A stretch of 64,000 bases of DNA from Bacilli bacterium (GTDB taxonomy: Bacteria > Bacillota_I > Bacilli_A > ML615J-28 > CAG-698). Shown piece by piece: positions 45,333-55,044 of the stretch. The notes under the pieces were generated by a model. It ran no database searches. It worked only from the letters and a program-made list of their open reading frames with translations, and was not told the DNA's origin. Every line of letters starts with the position of its first letter. The stretch's first letter is position 1. Location: assembly GCA_017617065.1 (NCBI GenBank), contig JAFZWP010000013.1, positions 62,001-126,000 of the forward strand, in the 5' to 3' direction. The translations under genes and the position numbers were made by a program.

Positions 45333-48318
45333 CTTGTCTTCCCTTTACCCATCTTGAGATATTTGAGTTATTTGGTACTACATAACTTGAATTAGTTGTT
45401 CCTTCTTCAACTAAACCAAACTCTTTATATTTACGATATAGTTCACGGTTCATCTTATCAACCGATTCACTAACCGCAACTCTTACATCCATTCTATCAA
45501 TTACAACTTTATTCCAAATGTTAGATAACTCCCTTTCTACTACATAACTTCCAGGTAGAACTGCAGGAATTCTTGACCATTTAGCAGCAATTGATATTTG
45601 TTCTTTAATTTCACGATCCCATGGGCTTCGCTTAAGCGCATCTACATTAGCTGGAATTATTAAATATTTTTCCCCAAGACGCATTTGAATATTTTGTAAA
45701 TATTCAACTTGTGTATTTGTAGAATGCCACCATTTTAGAAATTCCCATGCTTCATCTTTCATCTTTGAATTCTTAAACATGATAGAACACTTACCATAAG
45801 CTGTTGCCCATCTTTCAACTTCACCATCGTTATCTGTATCAAAACCAGGAATTGGACTAATTCCCCACTGACCAGTTAGTTCAGGAGATGCATATTTAAG
45901 TTGTAAATACATATCAATAGTTCCAACACCAATTGGTAGAGTTCCTGATCTAAAGTGTTCAAAGAAATTAGATACTTGAAGTGGCATGTTATAAACATTA
46001 AATAGATCAGTCATATAAGTAATTGCACTAATTACTTCTTCTGTATCTACAGTAGTAGTTACACCACTTTCACTAAATACTTCGCCACCAAATAAATAAA
46101 TAAACTGTGTCGTAGCACCGAAATTCTTATATGTAGAATCAGATCCTAGTGGATGATAGAAATTCATTTGATAACTTTGTAAAATTGGTAACATCTTTAA
46201 AACTTCATCCCAAGTTGACGGTACATCTAAGTCTAGATAATCTAGAATATCTTTACGATAAAACATTATGTACATACCTTGAGTTTCTGGAATTGCATAA
46301 ACACCATCTTTACAAATAACTGGTGTAAAGCAGTTAGCATAAATATTTGATGTAACTTCCTCAAAATCATCGAACTGTTTTAAATCATATAAAATTCCAC
46401 GAAGAGCATAACTATATGGTTCCCAGCTATCAATACTTAATACTAAATCTGGATTAGTCTTTGTAGCATTGTTTAAAACAATCTTTTGACTAGAAGGTAA
46501 AATACTAATTTTAACCTTCTGTCCAGTAGCAGCTGTATATTCATCATCAACCATATTTTGAAGAATATCTAAATATAGAGTTGATTGAGCAATCCATACT
46601 TCTAATACATCATCATTAGCATTGCCTGATACTTTATATCGTTTATCAAAGAATGAATAAACAAATGATTTAATGCTAAACCATGCTTTAGCAAATATAT
46701 TAGATTTAGCTTTAGGAAGTTTAGCTGCTCCATCATATAAATACATACAATCAATGCTCATTGGTTCACTAAGTAAAGTTCCAATAGCATTACCAATTAA
46801 TTGGTAAGCAGAACCACTTCCTGAATTTAATTGATTTAACTTCAAGTGAATTCTATTAGGTCTTGCGCATAACTTTCTTAAAAGTTTTGAAGCATTATGT
46901 AATGTTTGGATTTCTGATGCTTCTCTTGACTCAGGATTCATTGCATTGATGGCATCATATACAGCATCAACCCTCTCAGCAAATGATTGTAAAATCTTTA
47001 CAAGATCAGGAATATATTTCACAATATTCCAATCATTATATGCATTAGATGATGAACCTGTAATTGATGCTACTAGTAAGCCTAGACTATTAATGCCATC
47101 CATTACTGAATATAATTCTTGAATGTATGGATTGTATCTAGATAAACTAGTTTCTAGTGTAATTGTATGTAATCCAGTTTCTAAATAGAACATATATGGA
47201 TTACCATTTGCATCGCTTAATGTTAAATTACGCCATTTTTGGGTTTCAGGGAAAGCATAGCCTACCATTTCGTTAAACGGAATTTTCCCATCTATATAAA
47301 TGTTCTTCATTGCATTTAAGCCTTTTAAACTATTTTGTAAATACTTAAATGCAATACTATAAAGACCACTCTCAGTAATTTCTACTTCATATGTATAACT
47401 TGTTCCCCCACGGCTAGATGAAGATCCATCTACCATGTTTAAAACAGTATTCTTATAAGCAGCAGGAGTCATCCCTGGGTCTTTATAATAAGAAGCTTTA
47501 ATTTCAACGTCATTTTTATACTTGAATGATTCGGCTTGAATTGTATTGATTCCGCCTACTACTTTTGCATTAGCATGGCTAGATGCGTAAGTATTATAAT
47601 CAACCAAGTTTTCTTGTCCTTTAATATAGAACTTTTCAAGTTCTAATTCATAATCAAATGGTTTGATTGTGATATAGTTAATTCCTTCATTTAGTAAGAA
47701 ATAGAATGGCTCTACATACCTAGCATTAACATCATCAAAGTAATACTTGTATGCTTTATCAATCGATTTAGAGTATGGAAGCATTTCATTTCCATAACTG
47801 TTATATCGTTTGGCCTCATCTCTAACTTCTAGTTCCCACATTACATCAAGTGGTAGTTCGCTTGCTTCATTAAATGGTATTTCTCCATTTATTTTTATTT
47901 CAATATAAGGTTCATCATCAAATGATGTGGCAATACGATACATCATTCCTAAATGATATAAACCTGTAGTCGGAGCGATAACTACCATATTGAACTCTTG
48001 ATCTACTTTTACATGCGCTGCTAATCCTTCTTCGTTATCTGCATATTGGATAGTCGGATTTAAAAGCATTACAGCTGGATCACTAACACTAAACTCAGCC
48101 TCATCAATGTTAGATTTAGAGTTAGTAGATGATAATCTATTCAATGTTTGATAATAAGCAGTTTCTCTAAATTCAGAAGTATCGATGCTTGAGGAACTGC
48201 TAGTATCACTAGCAGTTACCTCTATAAAGCAAATCGGTACAATAGCAATGATAGCGATTAGCAACATTACTATCTTTTTTAAATATTTAATTGAGTGCGG
48301 TTTCAGTTTTTTATTCAT
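45325..48318 (-). CDS. Exported carbohydrate-binding/solute-binding fusion protein (mannan operon)
   Basis: About 997 residues, paralogue of 2508-5447. N-terminal hydrophobic signal (about 14-36, possible cleavage after 'TASD'), two CBM35-like sandwiches (about 60-240: 'TTGLYHLGMMYRIA'; and 250-395: 'TIQAESFKYK', 'ESGLYSIAFKYLQ', 'LETGLHTITLET'), a helical linker (about 400-500), and a C-terminal type-1 solute-binding domain (about 560-960: 'YAIPETQGMYIMFYRKDIL', 'VPSTWDEVLKMLPIL', 'AWEFLKWWHS'). The ATG at 48318, with AGAGGT about 8 nt upstream, is preferred over an earlier in-frame start at 48369 inside the SBP gene. Second receptor of the mannan importer, probably gripping longer chains. 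Confidence 0.85.
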   Translation of the reverse strand: MNKKLKPHSIKYLKKIVMLLIAIIAIVPICFIEVTASDTSSSSSIDTSEFRETAYYQTLNRLSSTNSKSNIDEAEFSVSDPAVMLLNPTIQYADNEEGLAAHVKVDQEFNMVVIAPTTGLYHLGMMYRIATSFDDEPYIEIKINGEIPFNEASELPLDVMWELEVRDEAKRYNSYGNEMLPYSKSIDKAYKYYFDDVNARYVEPFYFLLNEGINYITIKPFDYELELEKFYIKGQENLVDYNTYASSHANAKVVGGINTIQAESFKYKNDVEIKASYYKDPGMTPAAYKNTVLNMVDGSSSSRGGTSYTYEVEITESGLYSIAFKYLQNSLKGLNAMKNIYIDGKIPFNEMVGYAFPETQKWRNLTLSDANGNPYMFYLETGLHTITLETSLSRYNPYIQELYSVMDGINSLGLLVASITGSSSNAYNDWNIVKYIPDLVKILQSFAERVDAVYDAINAMNPESREASEIQTLHNASKLLRKLCARPNRIHLKLNQLNSGSGSAYQLIGNAIGTLLSEPMSIDCMYLYDGAAKLPKAKSNIFAKAWFSIKSFVYSFFDKRYKVSGNANDDVLEVWIAQSTLYLDILQNMVDDEYTAATGQKVKISILPSSQKIVLNNATKTNPDLVLSIDSWEPYSYALRGILYDLKQFDDFEEVTSNIYANCFTPVICKDGVYAIPETQGMYIMFYRKDILDYLDLDVPSTWDEVLKMLPILQSYQMNFYHPLGSDSTYKNFGATTQFIYLFGGEVFSESGVTTTVDTEEVISAITYMTDLFNVYNMPLQVSNFFEHFRSGTLPIGVGTIDMYLQLKYASPELTGQWGISPIPGFDTDNDGEVERWATAYGKCSIMFKNSKMKDEAWEFLKWWHSTNTQVEYLQNIQMRLGEKYLIIPANVDALKRSPWDREIKEQISIAAKWSRIPAVLPGSYVVERELSNIWNKVVIDRMDVRVAVSESVDKMNRELYRKYKEFGLVEEGTTNSSYVVPNNSNISRWVKGRQDE

Positions 48319-48343
48319 ACTGAATACCTCTTTTCTTTTTTTA

Positions 48344-49900
48344 TTAGTTAGTTTGACCTGCAATTGCATCAGCTAATGCTTGTTTTCTTAAACTATATGC
48401 TTGTGTAGCTGCATCTTGAATTGTTTCATATAAAGTAGCATAATGTGCTTCACCCATAAGGATTGCGCCTAAATAGTTTTCTGCTTTAAATGTGTTTTCA
48501 CCAGCATCCCAAGCAACGATTTCTTTGTTGGCTTTGATTGCGCCATTTCTTAATGATTCAGGGAATTCTACAGCGCCATAACCAGGAGCTGAAACTGCAT
48601 ATGGAATATGATCCCAAATTAGGTTTTCACCTTGTCCATTATAACCATAATCAGCAACTGGATATGGATAGTTATTAGCAGACATATATAATTCAGTACT
48701 ATATTTATCGTATAAATCATATCTTGTGATAATTCCATCTTCACCAAAGCTCATGAACTTTAATAATTGATAAGCTGCAGCTTTGTTTTCACAAAGTTGT
48801 GAAATACCAGCGATATCTGTATTTCCACCAGTTACACCGCTTGGACCAGGATATACATCCCAATCAAACAATAAATCATCCATTACATTTTTGAATGACC
48901 ATGCTGGTTCATGCCACATTGCAACTTGACCAGAATATCTAGGGTCATCAGTGCTACCATACCATGCAGCAAGTGTATCAGCATCGATGGCATTAACTAA
49001 CCAACCATCAGCCATTCCTTCTTCCATCTTAGCCATAGCATTGATGAATGCTAAATCATCAAAGTTAAATTTTGTTCCATCAAATCCAACAGCTAACCAT
49101 TTAGCACCTGCTACAGGATCACTCTTCATCTTTAAAACTTTTGGTAATTCGAAATAATACTCTTCTGTTCCGTAAATTCCAATCTTATGTTCAGTTCCTC
49201 TAGCTTCAGTAACAGCTTTTGCGATTGATTCCATTTGTTCCCATGTCCAATCATATTTTGGAGCTTGGATGTTACAAGAAGCTAATAAGTCTTTATTAAC
49301 GATCCATAATTCAGGATAAATGAATGTAGGTAAACAATATCTTTTACCTTCATATAATCCTAAGTTCTTTAAACTATCGAACATATATTTAGCATCATCA
49401 TCATGATCGAAGAAATCACCGATATCAGCTAACATATTATAAGGTAATAAGTTTTCTAATCTGTTGATTAGGAATACATCTGGTAATTGATTTTCTTCTT
49501 CACTAGCAGCAAGTAACGTAATTAAGTTAGTTTCAAATTCATAATCTTCGCCAACTGGCATCATTTCTACTTTAATGTTAGGATATTTTTCCATAAATGC
49601 TTGAAGCATTAAAGTATCAATTGTTACTACTTCTGGGTCTACCCATTGCCATGTAGCATAAGTTAATGTAATTTCTTTTTCTTGCCAATCTGGAGTACCA
49701 TTTTTATCAGCATCCCAGAATAATTCGTTTTCTGTCCATTGGTGTTCTCCACCTTGACCACTATTGCCGCTATTGCCGCTATTACCACCATTGTTACCTT
49801 GGCCACCATTTTCTTCACCGCAGGCAACTAATGCTAATACTAGTAAGCAAACGAAGCATAGCATAACAAGTTTAGGTAAAAATTTAATTAATCTTTTCAT
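48344..49900 (-). CDS. Extracellular sugar-binding lipoprotein (ABC transporter SBP, mannan operon)
   Basis: 518 residues. Lipobox LVAC, then a Gly/Asn/Ser/Gln-rich tether with repeated 'GNSGNSGNSG', then a short calcium-loop-like stretch 'DADKNGTPDW' (D-x-D-x-N-G-x-x-D) before the family-1 solute-binding domain ('LPDVFLINRLENLLPYNMLA', 'VAMWHEPAWSF', 'AAAYQLLKFMSFG'). First gene of the transport block in the mannan operon, 14 nt after a GH130 gene. Presumed ligand: beta-mannan or glucomannan oligosaccharide, from context. Confidence 0.92.
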   Translation of the reverse strand: MKRLIKFLPKLVMLCFVCLLVLALVACGEENGGQGNNGGNSGNSGNSGQGGEHQWTENELFWDADKNGTPDWQEKEITLTYATWQWVDPEVVTIDTLMLQAFMEKYPNIKVEMMPVGEDYEFETNLITLLAASEEENQLPDVFLINRLENLLPYNMLADIGDFFDHDDDAKYMFDSLKNLGLYEGKRYCLPTFIYPELWIVNKDLLASCNIQAPKYDWTWEQMESIAKAVTEARGTEHKIGIYGTEEYYFELPKVLKMKSDPVAGAKWLAVGFDGTKFNFDDLAFINAMAKMEEGMADGWLVNAIDADTLAAWYGSTDDPRYSGQVAMWHEPAWSFKNVMDDLLFDWDVYPGPSGVTGGNTDIAGISQLCENKAAAYQLLKFMSFGEDGIITRYDLYDKYSTELYMSANNYPYPVADYGYNGQGENLIWDHIPYAVSAPGYGAVEFPESLRNGAIKANKEIVAWDAGENTFKAENYLGAILMGEAHYATLYETIQDAATQAYSLRKQALADAIAGQTN

Positions 49901-49914
49901 TTTCTTCTCCTTAC

Positions 49915-50928
49915 TTATTTCATTATTTCTTTAATTAATTCGTCTACTTTGCAAGTAGCGACACAACAGAATCTATCTGCACCACCATAATATACATATA
50001 GTGTATCCCCAACGATTACATTTCCAGTTGGGAATGTGCAGCCGTTATAAAAACCTTTTGTTTCATAATCTTCAGTTGGTTCTAAAATGAAATCTTTAGT
50101 TTGACCTAGTATCTTTTCAGGATCATTTAAGTCAAGTAATAAAGCACCAACTCTATAAGTATCATCTACATCAGATACACCATGATATAAAACTAACCAG
50201 CCATCTTTTGTTTTAAGAGGTGGAGTAGATCCTCCCATTTTCTTCTTCTCCCAATCATTTTTAGGAGTTAAGAACAATTTTGCTTCACCCCAATCTAGAC
50301 AATTATCAGAATAATTAATCCACATTGATGGTACATCACAGCCATACTTTGGCCCGTAAGCTTCCATTGGGCGCTCAAATCTTACAAACTTACCATTAAT
50401 TTTTTCTGGGAATAAGATAACATCTCTATTATCTGAATCATATTTAGTAATTCTACCTAACTTCTTCCAATGAATTAAATCAGGAGAAATTGCTAAACCT
50501 GTTTGACTTACGTTCCAACGTAAGCCCGTTGGTAAAAAGTCATTCATTGGTAAGTCAATTGTTACTTTTTTATCTTCACGCCAATATTGACCAGGTGCCC
50601 AAGGACGATAAGCATATGTTAAGAAGAATTCATTTTCAAACTTAACAAGTCTTGGGTCTTCACAGCAACCAGCATCATAATTATTTGGTGTTGGGGCTAA
50701 GACTGGTTTATCTGAATACCTTTCAAAATGAAAACCATCTTTAGATGTAGCAAGACCTAAATAAATAAAGTGGTCTCTATCGTTACCAGCAGCACGATAT
50801 AACATATAGAATGTGCCATTTTCGTACCATGCAGCAGGATTACATACAACTAATTCTTCCCATTGATTTTTAGGATTGGGTTTTAAGATTGGATTTCCTT
50901 CATATTTTTTTAATCTAAATGGTTCCAT
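49915..50928 (-). CDS. GH130 mannoside phosphorylase, copy 2
   Basis: 337 residues, cytosolic, five-bladed propeller of GH130. Core motifs: 'EGNPILKPNPKNQWEELVVC', 'GTFYMLYRAAG', 'CCEDPRLVKFENEFFLTY' with the family's catalytic Asp in EDPR (about residue 90), 'RDVILFPEKINGKFVRFERP', and 'GWLVLYHGV'. GH130 enzymes phosphorolyse beta-mannosides to mannose-1-phosphate. It differs from the GH130 at 53002-54018 (insert with 'WNVSQTGLAISPD', different N-terminus), so the two probably prefer different linkages or chain lengths; I cannot assign the subfamily. Start at 50928 chosen for AGAGGTG about 6 nt upstream; the frame is open to 50985. Confidence 0.93.
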   Translation of the reverse strand: MEPFRLKKYEGNPILKPNPKNQWEELVVCNPAAWYENGTFYMLYRAAGNDRDHFIYLGLATSKDGFHFERYSDKPVLAPTPNNYDAGCCEDPRLVKFENEFFLTYAYRPWAPGQYWREDKKVTIDLPMNDFLPTGLRWNVSQTGLAISPDLIHWKKLGRITKYDSDNRDVILFPEKINGKFVRFERPMEAYGPKYGCDVPSMWINYSDNCLDWGEAKLFLTPKNDWEKKKMGGSTPPLKTKDGWLVLYHGVSDVDDTYRVGALLLDLNDPEKILGQTKDFILEPTEDYETKGFYNGCTFPTGNVIVGDTLYVYYGGADRFCCVATCKVDELIKEIMK

Positions 50929-50938
50929 TACTTCACCT

Positions 50939-52999
50939 CTATTCAATAATAAATGCAATATCATTTGTAAATGCTGGAAAATCAATTACTACGTTTCCAC
51001 CACTTACACTAATATTCTTTTCTAATAACTGGTAACCTGTATCAGTATTATAAATTGTTAGTTTATAATTACCATCAGTAAATGGAATTGATACATTAAT
51101 GCCATTTAATTCACCAGTAGCATTATTATATTTCCATGCTTTATCATAAACATAACCATAAATTCGATTATCAAATCTATAACCAATTAGACCAACGCTA
51201 TCTGATTTAGTTACTCCATTTAAAGTTCTAAGTTGAGTATAATCAGCTCCACTTAAATTAAGTAGTTTAGCATAAGCGCCAGCACCGGCGAATTGATGAT
51301 ATAAATTATATGGATGAACATATGAATCCCACCACCAGTTCATAGCACCACCGGCACCACCACCCATCATACCAGCCCAACTTGCTTGTTTTAAGCTAAT
51401 ACCTTTAGGGTCTAAACGATAATTGTTTTGTCCATTTTCCCAGTCGATACCAATTTCAGCGTATAAGACTGGTTTTTTGTATTGGTTATATAGTCTATCT
51501 TGAACACTAGGAAGTGCTTCACAGATATTTTTATTTGCATATCCATAATTATGTGGACATACATAATCAATTTCATCTAAAGAGAATGCTAAACCTTGTT
51601 CAGTTTTATATGATGTAGATATCATATGGTTATATGGGTCATTTTGTCTAATGAATGTAGCCATTTCTTTATGCCAATTTTTAATGTTTACTGCGTAAAT
51701 TTCAGCGTTATCTGTCCAGTCTACTTCATTAAATAATTCCCAACACATAATTTTATCTGAGTAGCCGTATCTTGCTAAAATGTATTTTAATTCATTCTTA
51801 TAAACTGTTTTAGCTTGGAAATCAGTAAAGAATTTTTCTGGTTTATCTAAGATTCCGCCATTCTTTACATTGTATGGATTTGATGCCCATTCCGCATTAG
51901 TTTGACTTGAGAATTGACCATGATTGATAAGTGTAAGCATTACATAAATATCAAATTGTTCCGCATACTCAATAGTCCTATCAAGTCTACCAGCAAATGC
52001 AAGACGATCACTTAAATCATAAATGCTCTTACCCCAATGTAGACAGAATCCCCAAGTAGCCATCCATATACGAGCTATATTCATATTGTTATTGTGAGAA
52101 TTTAAGAACCATACATAGTAGTCATAAATCTTACGAGAATTATTAGTCCACCAACCAATATTTTCTCCAATTGGCATGAATGTAGATCCATCTTCATATT
52201 GGAATACACGGTTATTAGTTTTATCTACTTGAATTTGACCTTTATACTCTAAGTCACTATCAGCTACAGTAATTTTGCCATTTAATTCTTCGTATACACC
52301 ATCTGCAACCGCTACATAGATTTTATAATTCCATTCACCAGCTTCATCTGGTCTAAAACGTATACGATATTCCGGATCACCTGTAAGTTTAGTAATTTCC
52401 AAACCATTAGGTTCACCTTCTACAGCGTTACCTGTATTGATAAAAGTATCTAGACTAATTACATAATCGCGATACCAGAAAGCATCCACAACCATTGATT
52501 TACCAGATGGAGAAACAAATTCACCATATACATCGATGGCATTATAATCGAAAGGATTATAGTGATCTTTAATAAATCCTGGATTTCTTTCTTCTAAGCA
52601 AAGTTCAACTTTTTCATGAACTGTAGGAGTTGTGGTGATTTCACTTACTCCACAAAACAAACTAGTTCTATTAATCATTCTTTCCTTTACATTAATCTCA
52701 TATTCTTGAGTTGTATCTTCTACTTTTATATAGATGGTAACAGTTCCTTTAGCAATACCGCTAACGACTCCATCTTCTACTGTAGCGATGGTAGGATCAC
52801 TACTAGACCATAGAGGCACTTCTTCACTTCCATCTACTTTTGCAGATAACGTTATGGTTTCACCTACATAAACGTTACTCGCTCCGCTTATAGAAATAAT
52901 TATTTTTGATTCCGGCTCGTCTACCTCGCACCCTACAAGCACTAAAGCAAAGATACAAGCAATTACCAAGAACAGTAATTTCTTTATCCTTCCGACCAT
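50939..52999 (-). CDS. Clan-A (GH5-like) glycoside hydrolase lipoprotein with Big_2 and DUF5060-like domains
   Basis: 686 residues. Lipobox LVGC (Cys about 24). Big_2 Ig domain (about 33-105), then a DUF5060-like sandwich (about 120-250: 'YGEFVSPSGKSMVVDAFWYR', 'RFRPDEAGEWNYKIYV'), then a TIM-barrel with acid/base Glu in 'CWELFNEVDW' (about 421) and nucleophile Glu in 'VLYAEIGIDWE' (about 513), followed by a C-terminal beta domain. The paired Glu on strands 4 and 7 is the clan-A pattern. By position among mannan genes an endo-mannanase or mannosidase role is likely, but the barrel is not a textbook GH5 or GH26, so substrate remains inference. Surface-attached. Confidence 0.82.
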   Translation of the reverse strand: MVGRIKKLLFLVIACIFALVLVGCEVDEPESKIIISISGASNVYVGETITLSAKVDGSEEVPLWSSSDPTIATVEDGVVSGIAKGTVTIYIKVEDTTQEYEINVKERMINRTSLFCGVSEITTTPTVHEKVELCLEERNPGFIKDHYNPFDYNAIDVYGEFVSPSGKSMVVDAFWYRDYVISLDTFINTGNAVEGEPNGLEITKLTGDPEYRIRFRPDEAGEWNYKIYVAVADGVYEELNGKITVADSDLEYKGQIQVDKTNNRVFQYEDGSTFMPIGENIGWWTNNSRKIYDYYVWFLNSHNNNMNIARIWMATWGFCLHWGKSIYDLSDRLAFAGRLDRTIEYAEQFDIYVMLTLINHGQFSSQTNAEWASNPYNVKNGGILDKPEKFFTDFQAKTVYKNELKYILARYGYSDKIMCWELFNEVDWTDNAEIYAVNIKNWHKEMATFIRQNDPYNHMISTSYKTEQGLAFSLDEIDYVCPHNYGYANKNICEALPSVQDRLYNQYKKPVLYAEIGIDWENGQNNYRLDPKGISLKQASWAGMMGGGAGGAMNWWWDSYVHPYNLYHQFAGAGAYAKLLNLSGADYTQLRTLNGVTKSDSVGLIGYRFDNRIYGYVYDKAWKYNNATGELNGINVSIPFTDGNYKLTIYNTDTGYQLLEKNISVSGGNVVIDFPAFTNDIAFIIE

Positions 53000-53001
53000 T
53001 T

Positions 53002-54018
53002 TTATCTACCTAAATCGGCATCTCTACCAATACCTTCGTGATTTTCTTTAATATATTTAACTACTTCATCTACAGTTGTAAAGGCTAAAGCTAAATATGT
53101 ATCCGCAGCACCATAATAAATAGCAATTCTTCCTGTTGCTGCATCAACTAAACTAGTGCAAGGGAAGCAAACATTAGGAACAAAACCAACTTCTTCGTAT
53201 GGAGCTTCTGGTGTCATCAAATAATATTTGCAACGATATTTCACAATTGAAGGTTCATCTTTATCAAGGATTACACCACCAATGCTATAAACATAACCAT
53301 TACAATTATTAATAACACCATGGTAGAACATCAACCAACCATCTTCAATTTCAATTGGAGCAGGGCCGCCACCAATTTTAAGCCCTTGCCACCAGCCATT
53401 GCCACCTTTTTCCATAACGTGGCGATGACGTCCCCAATATCTCATATCAGGACTTTCCGAAATGAAGATATCACCGAATGGTGTATGACCATTATCCGAT
53501 ACTCTGCTAATTAACTTATACATACCATTTACTTTACGTGGGAATAATACACCATTTCTGTTAAATGGAAGTAATGGATTTTCTAATCTAACAAATGTCT
53601 TAAAGTCATATGTTCTAGCAATTCCAAGTGCTGGGCCATAAAACTCTGTACACCAAATAATATAATATGCATCTTCTACCTTAACTAATCTTGGATCATA
53701 TGCATAATATGGACGATATGGTTTACCATCTTCATCCACAAAATTAATTTCATGATCATCAATTTTCCAATTGATTCCATCATCACTATATCCCATTCTA
53801 AGATGAGGAAGACTAGCGATAGTTTCAGCTCTAAATACACCGATGAATTTACCATCTTTATAAATAACACCGCTATTAAATATTCTAGCTATTTTATCTA
53901 CTGGATGACGGTTAATAACTGGATTACCAGAATAACGCCAAATGGGACCAGGGCAGTTAGCTGGTTTATCTTCCCATGGAAGATTAGGAATGTTTTGTTC
54001 TCCTAGTGTCTTAATCAT
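53002..54018 (-). CDS. GH130 beta-1,4-mannoside phosphorylase, copy 1
   Basis: 338 residues, cytosolic. Opens with the GH130_1/_2-type signature 'IPNLPWEDKPANCPGPIWRY' and 'SGNPVINRHPVDKIARIFNS', then 'GVFRAETIASLPHLRMGYSD', catalytic-region 'YAYDPRLVKVEDAYYIIWCT' (Asp about 107), 'RNGVLFPRKVNGMYKLISR', and 'GGPAPIEIEDGWLMFYHGV'. This resembles beta-1,4-mannosyl-glucose or mannooligosaccharide phosphorylases, giving mannose-1-phosphate from imported mannobiose, mannosyl-glucose or longer chains. AAGGAG before the start; overlaps the LacI gene by 8 nt. Confidence 0.95.
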   Translation of the reverse strand: MIKTLGEQNIPNLPWEDKPANCPGPIWRYSGNPVINRHPVDKIARIFNSGVIYKDGKFIGVFRAETIASLPHLRMGYSDDGINWKIDDHEINFVDEDGKPYRPYYAYDPRLVKVEDAYYIIWCTEFYGPALGIARTYDFKTFVRLENPLLPFNRNGVLFPRKVNGMYKLISRVSDNGHTPFGDIFISESPDMRYWGRHRHVMEKGGNGWWQGLKIGGGPAPIEIEDGWLMFYHGVINNCNGYVYSIGGVILDKDEPSIVKYRCKYYLMTPEAPYEEVGFVPNVCFPCTSLVDAATGRIAIYYGAADTYLALAFTTVDEVVKYIKENHEGIGRDADLGR

Positions 54019-55036
54019 TGTTGCTCTCCTTATTTATATCTTTTATTGAATCACGTTCAATTAATGTCGTCTTAATTAATATACGATTGTATCTCTTGAT
54101 TGGATTATCAATCTTTTTAATGATTACTTTACATGCTACATCAACCATTTCATCTACGTTATTATCAACTGTAGTAATTTGTGGATTAGAACGAGTTGAA
54201 AACTTCGTATTGTCAAAACTTGCTACCGATATATCATCTGGCACTTTATAGCCTACCTCCTGAAGTAGTTTTATTAAATCATAAGCTACTTGGTCATTAT
54301 TACAAACAAAGGCGGAAGGCATATTTTCTGGTAAGGATAGTTTAATAAATTCACCATCATCATCTCTATCACTAATAATTAATTTATTATCAAGAACTAA
54401 CTTATTAGCTAACATTCCTCTACAATATCCTAAGAACCTATCTTGGATTGAGGATGTAGAGTAGATGTTCCCCACAAACCCAATTTTCTTGTGGCCTTTT
54501 CTAATAAGTAATTCTGTTAAATTCCAACCTGAATAAAAGTTATCAGTTACAACGCAATCTACTTGCGTGTTGTTTAAATAAAAATCAAAGAATATTACTG
54601 GTATATCTGATTCTTCGAATAGTTTTAAATAACTATCACTTAATTGTCCCATGACAATTAAGCCATCGACTTTATGATCAATATAAATCTCTGGAAGTTT
54701 TAAATCTTTTTCATCTTGCGGTTGAATAACTTCTAGAATTGAAGAATAACCAAGACTAGTAAGTTTAGTTACTACTTTAATGTATACACCGAAGTAATAA
54801 GAACTATCAGAACCTACATACCTATTAGGAATAATAACCCCTACATTATAGTTTTTATTAGTCTTTAGCCCTCTAGCAGCAGGGTTTACACGATATCCAA
54901 GTTCATTTGCTTTATCTTTAATTTCTTTTCTTAGTTCATCGCTAACGCCCGCTTTATCATTAAGCGCTTTGGAAACAGTAACTTTACTGACTCCGAACAT
55001 CCTAGCGATTTCTTCCATGCTTACTTTAGGACGCAT
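54011..55036 (-). CDS. LacI-family transcriptional regulator
   Basis: 341 residues. N-terminal HTH 'SMEEIARMFGVSKVTVSKAL', hinge 'NPAARGLKTNKNYNVGVIIP', then the periplasmic-binding-like core with 'FVGNIYSTSSIQDRFLGYCR' and 'PDDISVASFDNTKFSTRSNP'. Embedded inside the mannan operon between GH2 and GH130, so it is the likely local repressor, derepressed by a manno-oligosaccharide or phosphorylated product. Candidate sites: the repeats at the 59.2-kb promoter, possibly also the palindromes near 11.54 kb. The frame opens at a GTG (55045, touching the GH2 stop); the ATG at 55036 behind AGTGG is equally plausible. Confidence 0.93.
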   Translation of the reverse strand: MRPKVSMEEIARMFGVSKVTVSKALNDKAGVSDELRKEIKDKANELGYRVNPAARGLKTNKNYNVGVIIPNRYVGSDSSYYFGVYIKVVTKLTSLGYSSILEVIQPQDEKDLKLPEIYIDHKVDGLIVMGQLSDSYLKLFEESDIPVIFFDFYLNNTQVDCVVTDNFYSGWNLTELLIRKGHKKIGFVGNIYSTSSIQDRFLGYCRGMLANKLVLDNKLIISDRDDDGEFIKLSLPENMPSAFVCNNDQVAYDLIKLLQEVGYKVPDDISVASFDNTKFSTRSNPQITTVDNNVDEMVDVACKVIIKKIDNPIKRYNRILIKTTLIERDSIKDINKESNND

Positions 55037-55044
55037 AACTACCA

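Noticed and set aside
54011-55036. LacI gene as a separate transcription unit dividing the mannan operon
   Set aside because: It overlaps or abuts both neighbours, with no visible promoter or terminator at either junction.
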